64,000 bases of DNA, taken from assembly GCA_026692865.1 (NCBI GenBank), contig JAPLNI010000020.1, positions 37,964 to 101,963 on the forward strand, in the 5' to 3' direction. The stretch comes from Planctomycetota bacterium (lineage in GTDB: Bacteria; Planctomycetota; Planctomycetia; Pirellulales; Pirellulaceae). Shown here one piece after another: positions 48,151 to 57,859 of the stretch (positions are counted from its first letter, which is position 1; each line of letters starts with the position of its first letter). The notes below the pieces were generated by a model. It was not told where the DNA came from. It worked only from the letters and a program-made list of their open reading frames with translations, and did not search any database. The translations under genes were made by a program, and so were the position numbers.

Positions 48151-51100
48151 ATGATACAGCAAATTATTCTTGTCGTCGTTCTGGCCACCGTTAGCCTGAA
48201 CCTTACAGTCACGAGCGTCCACGCCGAGGATCAGTTTCGCGATCGCATCGCTCCCATATTGGAACGTCGTTGCGTGAGTTGCCACAACGACCGGCAACAG
48301 GAAGGGGACTTCTCACTGCAAACGGCGAACAGCGCCCTGGCCGATGGCTATATCGAGCCGGGTGACCCGCAGGGTAGCCACCTGCTCGATCTGATCTCTT
48401 CTTCCAATGGAAAGGCCGCGATGCCGAAAGGTGCTGATCCTCTTTCGGATGAGGATGTGCGCCTTATTGGGGACTGGATTGCTAACGGCGCGAAATGGCC
48501 AGAAGGATTGCGGATTGAACAAGCTCAGGTCAATGATCTCGATTGGTGGTCACTAAGACCTTTATCACCCGTCACATTACCGGATACCGATCAAGCGGAC
48601 GTCGACAATCCGATCGATATTTTCATTCAAGCGAAACTTCGAGAGCGCGGCCTGAAAGCATCGCCGCAGGCGGATCGTCGAACTTTGATTCGGCGTGTAG
48701 CATTCGATCTGACGGGGCTTCCACCGACCGCCGATGAAGTGGAAGCATTTTGTGTTGACGCTGATCCTAGCGCCTATGTGAAACTCGTCGACCGCTTGCT
48801 CGATAGTCCGCGTTATGGAGAGCGTTGGGCGCGGCACTGGCTTGATATAGTTCACTTTGGCGAAACGCATGGTTATGACAAAGACAAGCCGCGGAACAAT
48901 GCCTGGCCCTACCGTGACTACGTCATTCGCGCATTCAATGACGACAAGCCTTACGCCCGTTTTATGCAGGAGCAGATTGCCGGCGACGTGCTCTTTCCCG
49001 ACACGGTAGATGGCATCACGGCGTTGGGCTTTATTGCCGCGGGCCCGTGGGATTTCATCGGCCACAGTGAAGTGCCGGAGACGAAGACCGACGGGAAGAT
49101 CGCTCGTCATCTCGACCGCGATGACATGGTGAGCAATACGATCAATACCTTCCAGTCGGTCACAGTGCATTGTGCCCAGTGCCATAATCACAAGTTCGAT
49201 CCTATCAAGCAGGAGGACTACTACTCGCTCCAAGCGGACTTCGCCGCGGTGGACCGAGCGGACAAAGCTTACTTCGCTGATGCCGAGCTCACGAAGCGGT
49301 ATGCGATGCTCCAGTTTGAAAAGCGCGGGCTTGATGCAAAGGTGAAAGCGTTCGAAGACGAAGCGAGCAAAGCCGCGGGCGACAAACTCGTGAAGCTCGA
49401 TCAACGCATCGACACCGCCACGAAGAGCCTCAAAGGCAATAGCGTTCCGCAGTTTGGTTATCACAGTGCGGTTTCGCCGAACCAGGATGCGGTGAAATGG
49501 GTGCAGGTGGATCTCGGTAAGAGCGTGGACATCGACAAGATCGTGCTCCTGCCCGCCTATGATGATTTTGGCGGCATCGGCGCGGGTTTTGGTTTTCCGA
49601 TACGTTTCAAGGTAGAAGTGAGCGATGACCCGGAGTTTCGCCAGGAGGCTTCGCTGGTTTGGAAACGGCACGATGCGACCTTCATGCGCGACTTCGCCAA
49701 TCCCGGAGTAACGCCCTTTACGACTGGCGGAGCAAAAGGTGACTTCCACGCTCGCTATGTGCGCGTTACAGCGACCAAGCTCGCGCCTCGCAAGAACGAT
49801 TTCATCTTTGCGCTCGCGGAGATACAGGTGCTCGATGAAGCGGGACAGAACCTCGCGCTGGCCGCGCAAGTCACCGCGCAGGATAGCATCGAAGCTGCGC
49901 CGCGTTGGGGCAGAGCGAACCTCGTGGACGGCCACGCTCCCGTTCGGCCGGATCCCGGTACCGGCGACATCGCTGGCCTGCGCGCACAGCGAGCGAAGCT
50001 GTTAGAAGAATCGCTGCCGGAACTGAAACGCAAGCAACGCGCCGAGGCGACAGCTCAGCTCAAACGCGTTGCTGCCGAACTCAGCAAGTTCCCCAAACCG
50101 CAAATGGTCTATGCGGGCACAGTGCATTATGGGGCGGGCAACTTCGTCGGAACGGGCCCCAACGGCGGCAAGCCTCGCACCATTTCTTTATTGATGCGTG
50201 GTGATGTGAATCGACCGGATAAAGAAGTGTCACCGGGCGCCCTTAGCTTCCTTTCACAATTACCTGCACGCTTTGATCTGAAACCTGATGCGGAAGAAGG
50301 CGAGCGCCGTGCCGCGCTGGCACGTTGGCTCTCCGATGAACGCAATCCGCTCACTTGGCGCAGCATCGTGAACCGCGTGTGGCAGTATCACTTTGGACGC
50401 GGCATCGTGGAGACACCAAATGACTTCGGTAAGATGGGCTCGCCGCCGACCCATCCTGAACTGCTTGACTGGCTGGCCGTATGGTTCCGAGATGACGCGA
50501 AAGGTTCGCTCAAAGCGCTGCACAAACTCATCGTCACCAGTGAGACCTATCGCCAGACATCCACGCCCGATGCCGCGCTGATTACACTCGCCGGCGAGAT
50601 CGATGGCTCCAACACGCTGCTCTGGCGGCAGAACCGACGTAGGCTGGAGGCCGAAGCCATTCGCGACAGCATCCTACTCGCCGCCGGAAAGCTCGACCTC
50701 ACCATGGGCGGCCCGAGCTTCCAGGACTTTGTCATCACGCATCCACAGCACTCGCCGCACTACGAGTACCATCTCGCCGACCCCGAGGATGCGAAGATCC
50801 ATCGGCGCTCGATTTATCGCTTCATCGTGCGCAGTCAGCAGCAACCGTGGATGGCGGCCATGGACTGCGCGGATCCTTCCATGCTTGTGGACCGCCGCAC
50901 GCAGACCATTACACCGCTGCAAGCGCTCGCGCAGCTCAACAACCAGCTCGCGCTTGCGATGGCCAAGCACTTTGCAGAACGCATTGCCCAACCAGGCACC
51001 GCCCCCGCAGCTCAGATCAACGCTGCTTTCCGTATCGCTTTCCAACGCGATCCGACCGCCCCCGAACGCGATGAACTCGTCCAGTATGCACAGCAGCACG

Positions 51101-52596
51101 GTCTCGCGAACACCTTCATGAACTCTGAACTCACGACACGACGCGACTTCCTTTGGCAAAGCGGAGGCGGCCTCGGCGGCATCGCACTCGCAGCCATGCT
51201 TGGCGATGAAACATCTCGCGCAGGCGAACTGCCCGGCATGCTCAGCGGCAAGCTGCATCATCCGCCCAAGGCGAAACGCGTCGTGCAACTCTTCATGGCA
51301 GGAGCAGCTAGCCATATCGACCTTTTCGATTTCAAGCCCGAACTGGTGAAGCACCATGGTCAGCCGAGCGACTTCGGCGAGCATGTGGAGGCCTTTCAAA
51401 ACGGACTCGGCCCGTGGAAGAAACCTGTGTGGGATTTCAAGCCGCATGGCCAGAGCGGCAAGATGCTCGGCGAAGTCGTCTCTGACCTCGGCAGCGTCGT
51501 GGATGAAATCGCGTGGATTCACAACCTCGTCGGCAAGACCGGCGTCCACTCGCAAGGAACGCTGCTCCAGAGCACCGGCTTTAATCGTCCTGGCTTTCCC
51601 AGCGCAGGCTCATGGGTCAGCTACGGGCTTGGTTCGATGAATGACAACCTTCCCGCTTTCGTCGTCCTGCCCGACCATCGCGGACTAGCCTCCAACGGAA
51701 CTAAAAACTGGGACGCCGCTTTTCTCCCCGCGCAGCATCAGGGCACCGTCATCTATCCCGGTAACGAGACACCCATCGTGGACCTTTTTCCCGACGCCAA
51801 ACGCGGCGACTTCATCAACTCTATCAGCGAGCACGATGGCGGTGCCTTGCTCGCCAGACTCAACGCCACACACGCCACCACACGCCCCGGTGATGAACGC
51901 TTGGAAGCACGCATCCGCAGCTACGAACTCGCCGCGAAGATGCAACTCGCAGCACCCGAAGCACTCGATATCTCGCAAGAGACGGCACAAACCTTGGAGA
52001 TGTATGGAATCGGATCGGATGGTAAGCAATGGCCTAGCACTATCAACGCCGAAGAAGAGATGGACATCTTCGGTAGAAAATGCTTAGCAGCACGACGGTT
52101 GCTCGAACGCGGCGTGCGTTTCGTGCAAATCTGGAGCGGCAACGACAACGGCTTCCCTCGTCGTAATTGGGACAGCCACGAGGACGTCGAGCGCGACCAC
52201 GGCCCACTCGCGCAAGGTTTTGCTCGAGGAGCCAGCGCCCTCATCCGCGACCTCAAACAGCGAGGCCTGCTCGACGACACCATCGTGCTCTGGACCACCG
52301 AGTTTGGCCGCATGCCTAGCTCTCAAGGCGGTGGCAAAGGCCGCGATCACAATCCCTATTGTTTTACGAATTGGCTCTGCGGCGGCGGTATCAAAGGCGG
52401 CGCCACCGCTGGCGAGAGCGACCAGTGGGGCTACAAGCCACTCGACCGCTCCAATCCCACCGAGGTCTATGACATCCACGCCACCATCCTTCATCTGCTC
52501 GGCATCGACCATACCCGCCTCACCTACCGCAATAACGGCGTGGACCGCCGCCTCACCGACGTGCACGGGCATGTCCTCAAGGACATCCTCGCGTGA
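48151..52596 (+). CDS. PSCyt1/DUF1549/DUF1553 protein fused in frame to DUF1501, copy 4
   Basis: A single 1481-residue frame holds what are normally two genes. Signal peptide 1-26, haem motif CVSCH (Cys41, Cys44, His45), DUF1549 ([20 protein letters not shown]), CAQCHNHKFDPI, an F5/8-type-C-like domain (about 430-590: WVQVDLGKSVDIDKIVLLP, ARYVRVTATKLAPR, FALAEIQVL) and DUF1553 (SDERNPLTWRSIVNRVWQYHFG). At about residue 988 the usual ending (xxNEFxxVD) is missing, and the chain runs directly into NSELTTRRDFLWQSGGG, the twin-arginine start of a full DUF1501 protein that ends HVLKDILA. The ATG at 51118 could still start a separate 492-residue DUF1501 protein. ATG 48151 is preferred over 48103 because it starts the signal peptide. 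Confidence 0.9.
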   Translation: MIQQIILVVVLATVSLNLTVTSVHAEDQFRDRIAPILERRCVSCHNDRQQEGDFSLQTANSALADGYIEPGDPQGSHLLDLISSSNGKAAMPKGADPLSDEDVRLIGDWIANGAKWPEGLRIEQAQVNDLDWWSLRPLSPVTLPDTDQADVDNPIDIFIQAKLRERGLKASPQADRRTLIRRVAFDLTGLPPTADEVEAFCVDADPSAYVKLVDRLLDSPRYGERWARHWLDIVHFGETHGYDKDKPRNNAWPYRDYVIRAFNDDKPYARFMQEQIAGDVLFPDTVDGITALGFIAAGPWDFIGHSEVPETKTDGKIARHLDRDDMVSNTINTFQSVTVHCAQCHNHKFDPIKQEDYYSLQADFAAVDRADKAYFADAELTKRYAMLQFEKRGLDAKVKAFEDEASKAAGDKLVKLDQRIDTATKSLKGNSVPQFGYHSAVSPNQDAVKWVQVDLGKSVDIDKIVLLPAYDDFGGIGAGFGFPIRFKVEVSDDPEFRQEASLVWKRHDATFMRDFANPGVTPFTTGGAKGDFHARYVRVTATKLAPRKNDFIFALAEIQVLDEAGQNLALAAQVTAQDSIEAAPRWGRANLVDGHAPVRPDPGTGDIAGLRAQRAKLLEESLPELKRKQRAEATAQLKRVAAELSKFPKPQMVYAGTVHYGAGNFVGTGPNGGKPRTISLLMRGDVNRPDKEVSPGALSFLSQLPARFDLKPDAEEGERRAALARWLSDERNPLTWRSIVNRVWQYHFGRGIVETPNDFGKMGSPPTHPELLDWLAVWFRDDAKGSLKALHKLIVTSETYRQTSTPDAALITLAGEIDGSNTLLWRQNRRRLEAEAIRDSILLAAGKLDLTMGGPSFQDFVITHPQHSPHYEYHLADPEDAKIHRRSIYRFIVRSQQQPWMAAMDCADPSMLVDRRTQTITPLQALAQLNNQLALAMAKHFAERIAQPGTAPAAQINAAFRIAFQRDPTAPERDELVQYAQQHGLANTFMNSELTTRRDFLWQSGGGLGGIALAAMLGDETSRAGELPGMLSGKLHHPPKAKRVVQLFMAGAASHIDLFDFKPELVKHHGQPSDFGEHVEAFQNGLGPWKKPVWDFKPHGQSGKMLGEVVSDLGSVVDEIAWIHNLVGKTGVHSQGTLLQSTGFNRPGFPSAGSWVSYGLGSMNDNLPAFVVLPDHRGLASNGTKNWDAAFLPAQHQGTVIYPGNETPIVDLFPDAKRGDFINSISEHDGGALLARLNATHATTRPGDERLEARIRSYELAAKMQLAAPEALDISQETAQTLEMYGIGSDGKQWPSTINAEEEMDIFGRKCLAARRLLERGVRFVQIWSGNDNGFPRRNWDSHEDVERDHGPLAQGFARGASALIRDLKQRGLLDDTIVLWTTEFGRMPSSQGGGKGRDHNPYCFTNWLCGGGIKGGATAGESDQWGYKPLDRSNPTEVYDIHATILHLLGIDHTRLTYRNNGVDRRLTDVHGHVLKDILA

Positions 52597-52735
52597 AGCA
52601 CGAAACCGAAGCGACATTCGATTCAAGTCGACACACCATGGTCATAAACCGCTGCATGTTCATCAAGGCTTTTTCCTTTTGAGTTTCGTTTAGCCCCTAT
52701 TCGTTTCGTTCCAGATTGCAATCTCTCTTGCCTTG

Positions 52736-52789
52736 ATTAAAATTGGCGAAGTAAATCACAGTATTAAAATTGGCGAAGTAAATCACAGT
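52736..52789 (+). repeat. Perfect 27-bp tandem duplication
   Basis: The 27-base unit beginning ATTAAAATTGGCGAAG and ending AAATCACAGT occurs twice without a gap (52736-52762, 52763-52789), directly upstream of a PEP-CTERM gene. It could hold a duplicated protein-binding site or promoter element. The AT-rich unit contrasts with its surroundings. Confidence 0.9.
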
Positions 52790-52796
52790 GGGTCAA

Positions 52797-53360
52797 ATGA
52801 TGAATATTAATGCGAAATCTATTTGCGGTTGCCTACTCGCCTGCTGGGCGGCGACTTCCGCTTGTCAAGCCGGAGTGATTACTTTCGTCGTCGGCGAGAT
52901 CGATCCATTACACCACGACTCCTATATCATTCAAATCGACGATCTCGACACCGTTCGTTTGAATCACGCTCGGTCCTTGATAACGTGGGTTTCGTCAGGG
53001 GCCATTCCCACCCAGTCGCCAGGAGCAACGATTGTCTTCGCCAACATCGCCGCAGGCGCCGATGGAGTGAATCGCAATGCCTTGAGTAAGGGAGAGCCAC
53101 TCTGGAATTGGCGGACAACCGGCCCGGTCAATTTCGTAGACATCACCGCAGAAATTTTCGACGGCTGGCCGACGTTTGTCGAGCAAGACATTTCAGGATG
53201 GATTCAGAACACGAACGGGAGAGTCGGCTTCTGGGGTTATACCGTCGTAAGTGAGATTAGTTCTGTTCCGGAACCTAGTGGCCTCGTTCTGGTCTGCGTT
53301 GGTTTGGCACTTATGGGTATTCGCTTTCGCCGAAACCCTAACTCCAAGTCGAGTCCTTAG
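52797..53360 (+). CDS. PEP-CTERM exported protein
   Basis: A 187-residue protein starting at ATG 52797 (or 52800), with a signal peptide to about residue 25, a beta-rich middle of about 130 residues without a recognised domain, and a C-terminal sorting signal: VPEPSG, a hydrophobic helix, and a basic RFRRN tail. This is the classic PEP-CTERM signal recognised by exosortases. The body contains one WxxW-like motif and many Thr/Ser residues. The gene is preceded by the 27-bp tandem repeat. The exosortase at 59901 is the obvious candidate processing enzyme. A GTG start at 52788 is possible but would fall inside the second repeat unit. Confidence 0.85.
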   Translation: MMNINAKSICGCLLACWAATSACQAGVITFVVGEIDPLHHDSYIIQIDDLDTVRLNHARSLITWVSSGAIPTQSPGATIVFANIAAGADGVNRNALSKGEPLWNWRTTGPVNFVDITAEIFDGWPTFVEQDISGWIQNTNGRVGFWGYTVVSEISSVPEPSGLVLVCVGLALMGIRFRRNPNSKSSP

Positions 53361-53389
53361 CCAGCCATCTAACGCAGCGCACACTTTGA

Positions 53390-54802
53390 AAGGCTTCCTT
53401 TCAGAATAGTCGCTCCCTAGCCTTTCACGCAGACAACCGGCACGTTCTCGGCCCTGGAAACGCTCGCGATCGACAGCCGCTCAGCCTCTATTTCAATCGA
53501 GGCGGCGGATTTGACTTCGAGGCTGGCAACACGTTCACCGGCGATGAAGTGGTGACCCATTACCCGCAGATGTGGCGCGAGGGGAACAAATTGCTGGTTT
53601 CCTATACCCTTGGTGTCGCGCTAAGCGGCATCAAGGTCGCCCACATCGAGCCCCTTCCCGAACCGGATCGTTATTACATCTTTCCCAGGTCTCGCGCCAC
53701 ACCCGACTCCGCGTGTCCCAAAGCTACGGGGCATTCGATGCGATTCTTCCAAAATCAGTCTTTTGTGAGCAAGGCGGTTCCCAAGCTTGGTGCAAAAGGA
53801 TTCAGCGCCGTTGCGTGGCTTCGCTCCGACATCCATGGAAGCATCCTGGACACCTTCGATGCTAGCAAGACCAATGGCTTCAACTTGGGCATCATCAACG
53901 GTAGGGCGAGCTTTCAAGCACCAGGGAAAGAGCGAGTCCAACCAGACCACGAGTGGACGCGTTATGCAAATTGGACCCTTCTTGGCGTTACCTTTGACAT
54001 CCAGAATCATGAAGTGCGATTCTTTGCTGATGGTATGCAGGTTAGCCAGAGACCACTACCTTCCCTGGGAGCATCGGTCGCGAATGGCAATTGCGCCACC
54101 ATCTGCGGCCCAGCAAACTCTAACCCCGGGATGCTAGGTGAAATCAGGTATTTTGCCCACATTCCGTCGCCCATGAACAGCGATGAGCACCGTTCATTTT
54201 ACAACTCCTTCGCACGGGACCGGAACCTATCAGAGAACTCAGGACCGGCGGCCCCCATGGCGACGCCGGTTCTTGAGTTCGACCCCGCCCAACCTGAACG
54301 TCTCGCCCAACAATTCAATTTCCCTTCGGATATCAAAGCCGGCCAAGTCGAATCAGTTTTCAGCGAGAATCGGCGTGTGCTCCGTTTCTATTGTGAAATC
54401 TCCGCCGGACTCGATCTCGATCATCATTCTCGAAGTCGCGGAGACAAAGTCAGTGTTCGATTCCGCTTCAAACATCTGGCTGGAACTCGCTACGTCATCG
54501 GTACGATTGGTGATAGCCGTGTTCCCGTCCGGCTGGTCAATGAAGAAGGGACGATTTACTTGTGCGGGCAGAACACGAGGGAGACGTGCGGCCCGCTTGT
54601 CCCGGGGTGGAACACGATCTCCATCGAGACCCTTGGCGAGACAACCACCGCCTCTCTTAACGGAGCTGCGGCGAAACAAGCAACGCATCAACCGAAGGGG
54701 ACATGGATCTATCTCGGGCAAGGTTACCGTCAGGGGACTTACCCGGTCGATAGCCTCTTTGAAATAGATGTTTCGTCCGTTTCGACGAACGTGCAAAGAT
54801 AG
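53390..54802 (+). pseudogene. 5'-truncated sialidase-like gene with LamG-type tail
   Basis: An open frame runs from the stop at 53387-53389 to 54802 with no plausible early start. The beginning reads SLAFHADNRHVLGPGNARD, FNRGGGFDFEAGNTF and HYPQMWREGNKLLVSYTLG, which looks like the last blade of a sialidase propeller with GGGFDFE and YTLG phrases. It is followed by a LamG-like domain (SMRFFQNQSFVS, FSAVAWLRSD, WTLLGVTFDIQNHEVRFFADGMQVS) and a second jelly-roll of about 170 residues near the end. About half a sialidase-like protein is missing. A start inside (GTG 53549) could produce a truncated product, but no signal peptide would be present. Confidence 0.65.
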
Positions 54803-54896
54803 GCTATCTGTCTCATGACCTCGGCTCTCAGTTGCCCGTTTGATCGGGGCGGCGTCCTGCACTGTGGTCAACTCAACAGTCCCAAATTGCAGCTGC

Positions 54897-55103
54897 CAGG
54901 AACTCCGATTACGCGGTAGATCGTTCACGCGTAATGCACTCTATAAGCTGCTCTCTAACGTTACCTACATCAGCAAAAATAAGTACAAAGAACAGACTCA
55001 CCAGGGCGAACACGCCGGGTTCGTACCCGTCGAGCTCTTTGAACGTATAGAGAGCAATCGCAAACGTAACGGCCAATCGGGCAGAACGATGGCTCGCAAC
55101 TAG
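54897..55103 (+). pseudogene. Fragment of a serine recombinase, C-terminal region
   Basis: About 65 residues read RLRGRSFTRNALYKLLSNVTYISKNKYKEQTHQGEHAGFVPVELFERI and so on. This matches the Recombinase domain of large serine recombinases, where the RGxxFTxxxLYxLLxNxxYxGKxxYK motif is conserved. Neither the catalytic resolvase domain nor a zinc-ribbon follows. A fragment from the N-terminal end of such a recombinase lies at 57578-57670 on the other strand. Confidence 0.7.
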
Positions 55104-55167
55104 CGCAGTGCATTGCTGAGAAAAGAAGGAAAGAAAAAGAGAAGAAAGGACAGTCTAGATCATCAGT

Positions 55168-55198
55168 GTCGCACGACCACCTTTGGTTGTTGTGCGAC
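55168..55198 (-). terminator. Candidate intrinsic terminator for the dockerin gene
   Basis: GTCGCACGACCACC (55168-55181) and GGTTGTTGTGCGAC (55185-55198) pair at 12 of 14 positions with a three-base loop. On the minus strand it begins 18 bases after the stop at 55216, and a pyrimidine/T-rich stretch follows (CTTTCTTCTCTTTTTCTTTCC), as expected for a terminator. Confidence 0.6.
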
Positions 55199-55215
55199 CT
55201 CTTTGGCTGCAAAAG

Positions 55216-56745
55216 TTAGCTCAACACCACCGTCACGATCGCTTGTGATTCGACCCCCAAGTCGTTCTTGATCGTGTAGGCAAACTGATCGAATCGTAGG
55301 AAATTAAAGCCCCTTGACGTATAGATCACTTTGCCCGTTGTTTCATCAATGGATATCAATGCTTCTGAGTTGTACGGCTGAGAGATGCTGGTGATACGAA
55401 GCCCAGTCCCCGATGACAAATCACCTGTTGTGTCATTGCTCAGAACATCCAACTCGAACGGTCCATCCAACGATGCGACTTTGAAAAAATCATCGACTGC
55501 GGCCGGGGATTTCGCGGCCCTAGTAACCGTGATGTCAAAACCAGTCAGAATCGTATTGACGTTGACAACGCCATACAGAAATGCAAAAACATTTAATCGG
55601 ATCCCTTCTGGTGCGGCAAATCCGGCCGCTGGCTCGTATTCCAGGTTGGCGAGGATCTGGTTGACTCCCGGGATAGAGCCAAAAATCCATACCGATCCGG
55701 TTGGTGATGGACCGAACGATGCGTCGTCGACATTTGCTGAAGTCTTAAGCTTTCCCGCAAATCGGTCCCCTGCGAAAGCACCCTCAGGCGGTGCCCAGTT
55801 CAGTAAGATCCCAACGTTGGCAGGTTGGTCACCATCGTAATTCACTTGGATCAACGGCGTTCCGTCGGCGCCTAGGAAAGCCGTCGAGCTTCCAGGTAAC
55901 GCTATGACGTCCTTGGGAACATCGACGCTGAAGCCCCTAAACCCCTGTGGGTCTTGCTCGTAGTTCACCGAGATGAACGACGTAGAGCGATTCCCGTCAG
56001 CATCCTCGGTGGTGTAAGAAAATCGATCGTACTTTGCAGCTTGTGCCGCAGGCGTGTATCGGACGACATCACGACCTGGATTCGCGGGATCCTGCTCGAT
56101 AGTTGCCGTTCCGGTGGCAGGGACGCCGACCTCCACGATCCGTAATCCAGTTCCTGAGTCATTCGCCAAGGCATCGATGACCAAATCAGGGAATGATTTC
56201 GCGTCGGAGGGAATAATCACGTTGATCAGATCATTTTCGTTCGTCAAAACCCCATTGACGAGTTTGTCACCAAGTTCCGGGTAGCCGCCCGCATTGAGGA
56301 CAGCTAACGCGTCTTTAGCCTTTGAAACGTCAATAGATACCGGCAAGTTACCTGTGGAGATCGCGTCCTCTAACCGAGAAATTCGACTTTCTACGGGAAC
56401 CGAACTTGCGAATTCACTCATTCCACGAGTCGATCGTCGGTTGACGTAATTGATGACAATCAAGGCGTCCAACGGCGAAATGTTTCCGTCCGCATTGACA
56501 TCGATAGCCACCGATTCATCGATCGTATCGCCACTGCTCGAATTGCTTTCGCTTCGAGAATTGAGCTGGTTAATGACGACCAAAGCATCTATGGGAGTAA
56601 CCGAACCACTCATATTCGTGTCTTCGGGAATCATAAAATTGTGGTACTCAACAAGATCGGAGGCCATGAGTTGCCGCGCCTCTAGCGATTCATAAAACAG
56701 TTTTCGGGAACGAACTCGAGATTTGAAAAATTTAGAGAGTTTCAT
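55216..56745 (-). CDS. Exported protein with LEPR-like motif, dockerin repeats and Ig-like repeats
   Basis: A 509-residue surface or secreted protein. Its N-terminus has FYESLEARQLMA (about 18-28), a version of the planctomycete LEPR motif, followed by a type-I dockerin region at 42-102 with two calcium loops (DTNMSGSVTPIDALVVINQLN and DVNADGNISPLDALIVINYVN). The remainder has tandem beta domains (Asn/Asp-rich, for example ALANDSGTGLRIVEVG, DVLSNDTTGDL, FSYTTEDADGN, FAYTIKNDLGVES) like cadherin-type or VCBS repeats. The ATG at 56745 begins the protein best; the frame is open to 56823. Dockerin loops may take part in calcium-dependent assembly. A terminator-like hairpin follows. Confidence 0.85.
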   Translation of the reverse strand: MKLSKFFKSRVRSRKLFYESLEARQLMASDLVEYHNFMIPEDTNMSGSVTPIDALVVINQLNSRSESNSSSGDTIDESVAIDVNADGNISPLDALIVINYVNRRSTRGMSEFASSVPVESRISRLEDAISTGNLPVSIDVSKAKDALAVLNAGGYPELGDKLVNGVLTNENDLINVIIPSDAKSFPDLVIDALANDSGTGLRIVEVGVPATGTATIEQDPANPGRDVVRYTPAAQAAKYDRFSYTTEDADGNRSTSFISVNYEQDPQGFRGFSVDVPKDVIALPGSSTAFLGADGTPLIQVNYDGDQPANVGILLNWAPPEGAFAGDRFAGKLKTSANVDDASFGPSPTGSVWIFGSIPGVNQILANLEYEPAAGFAAPEGIRLNVFAFLYGVVNVNTILTGFDITVTRAAKSPAAVDDFFKVASLDGPFELDVLSNDTTGDLSSGTGLRITSISQPYNSEALISIDETTGKVIYTSRGFNFLRFDQFAYTIKNDLGVESQAIVTVVLS

Positions 56746-57577
56746 TAGTTGATCACATTGTCCGTTTTGGCGAATAAAGTGGTGCAAGGTCTTCGAAGCC
56801 GCTATTTGTCTGATCAGCGCCATTCGAAATCCTTGTAACCAATCGTCAGAAATTCAGCAAGAAATTCTGCCATAAAATTTTAGAAAATTATTCATTTGAA
56901 TACATTCGCCGTTTTAACTGCACGGATAGCTTCTGGTCTATTGCGCCACACGATTCCGGATGAGAATTTACTAAGCATGTCCAACTCCATGTTGGCGTAA
57001 TGGGACCTAGTACTCTGATAACCGCGTGTCCGGAGAACTCATCGTATCTCTGACGCAGAAATCGAAAACTCCGTTCGTTCAATTCAAAAGGTTACTTTAG
57101 TCGTCGATTGTTGACGCTGGGAAATCGGTCCGGCGTGAAGTTCCAGAAATCGTTCACTTATAAACTCTTTATGAAATTTTCGGCAAATCCGTCCGCACTT
57201 CCTTGTTCATTCGGGTACTCCTACTAACGGAGATATATGGTTCGCAACGTCTGCGATTCGCTAAAGGTAGATGTAACTATTTCAAGAAATTTTGGGTTGG
57301 GACTTCGTCAAAATGCTGTCTTTGCGTGTAACCCTATAGATAGGGATTCATGGTTTGCAACCTCTGCGATGCAGAGCTTGAAGCACTAGCAATTTTGATG
57401 ATGTTTGCTTCTGCTTTGGCCAGTTTAGTCGCGCGCCGAGTAGTTCAAGGGGTAGACGAGTATCCGTTCAAAACGTCTGCCCCAAAAAACCTTGCAAACC
57501 TTTTTTGGGACATCGTTCGCGCAAATTACATAGATAGTACTGAAGAGGCTTGCTCTGACGGTACTGCGACTCGGACC
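56746..57577. other. Intergenic region with hairpins and near-repeat
   Basis: About 830 bp without a convincing gene. It contains two similar units 113 bp apart, each a small hairpin (57218-57232 and 57332-57345) followed by ATGGTTCGCAAC or ATGGTTTGCAAC and TCTGCGAT. The right part, from 57350, is open on the plus strand for 104 codons, but that frame is antisense to the recombinase fragment at 57578-57670 and its translation looks non-coding. Confidence 0.4.
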
Positions 57578-57670
57578 ACCCGCCTCACGCTGCGGATCGA
57601 GCGAATGCGAATCTTGCTCCAGTCCATCTTCGGTCGACTTGCGAATATAGACCGCACGCACTGAGCAGTG
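57578..57670 (-). pseudogene. Fragment of a serine recombinase, N-terminal catalytic region
   Basis: The minus-strand frame reads VRAVYIRKSTEDGLEQDSHSLDPQREA, which is the start of the resolvase catalytic domain (consensus AxYxRxS followed by SLxxQ). The nucleophile Ser is kept in RKST. After the QREA segment the similarity ends. Together with 54897-55103 it indicates two separate relics of large serine recombinases, or one recombinase split and rearranged around the dockerin gene. Confidence 0.65.
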
Positions 57671-57859
57671 GTTTTCAAGATTGATCAATGAGACATGCAG
57701 CGCCGTTCGCAGAATTGGTTGCATAGGAAGCTGCTTTCTTGCTCGTTTTTAGGTTTTGTTGGAGAAGGCGGATTTCCCCAGTGACCAAACGTGTCACAGT
57801 CGCAAAAGAAATTAGCTTGAATTCCAATTCTGAGGCTAATTCCTTTTAGAAAAACGATC

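Noticed and set aside
48577..49935. Minus-strand 452-codon frame inside the fused cytochrome gene
   Set aside because: Antisense to a clear DUF1549 region; the translation is Arg/Val/His-rich with no recognisable domain.
52736..52789. CRISPR-like repeat array
   Set aside because: Only two directly adjacent units with no spacer, so not an array.
57350..57664. Plus-strand 104-codon frame
   Set aside because: Antisense to the recombinase fragment over part of its length and no family resemblance. Kept only as part of the intergenic note.
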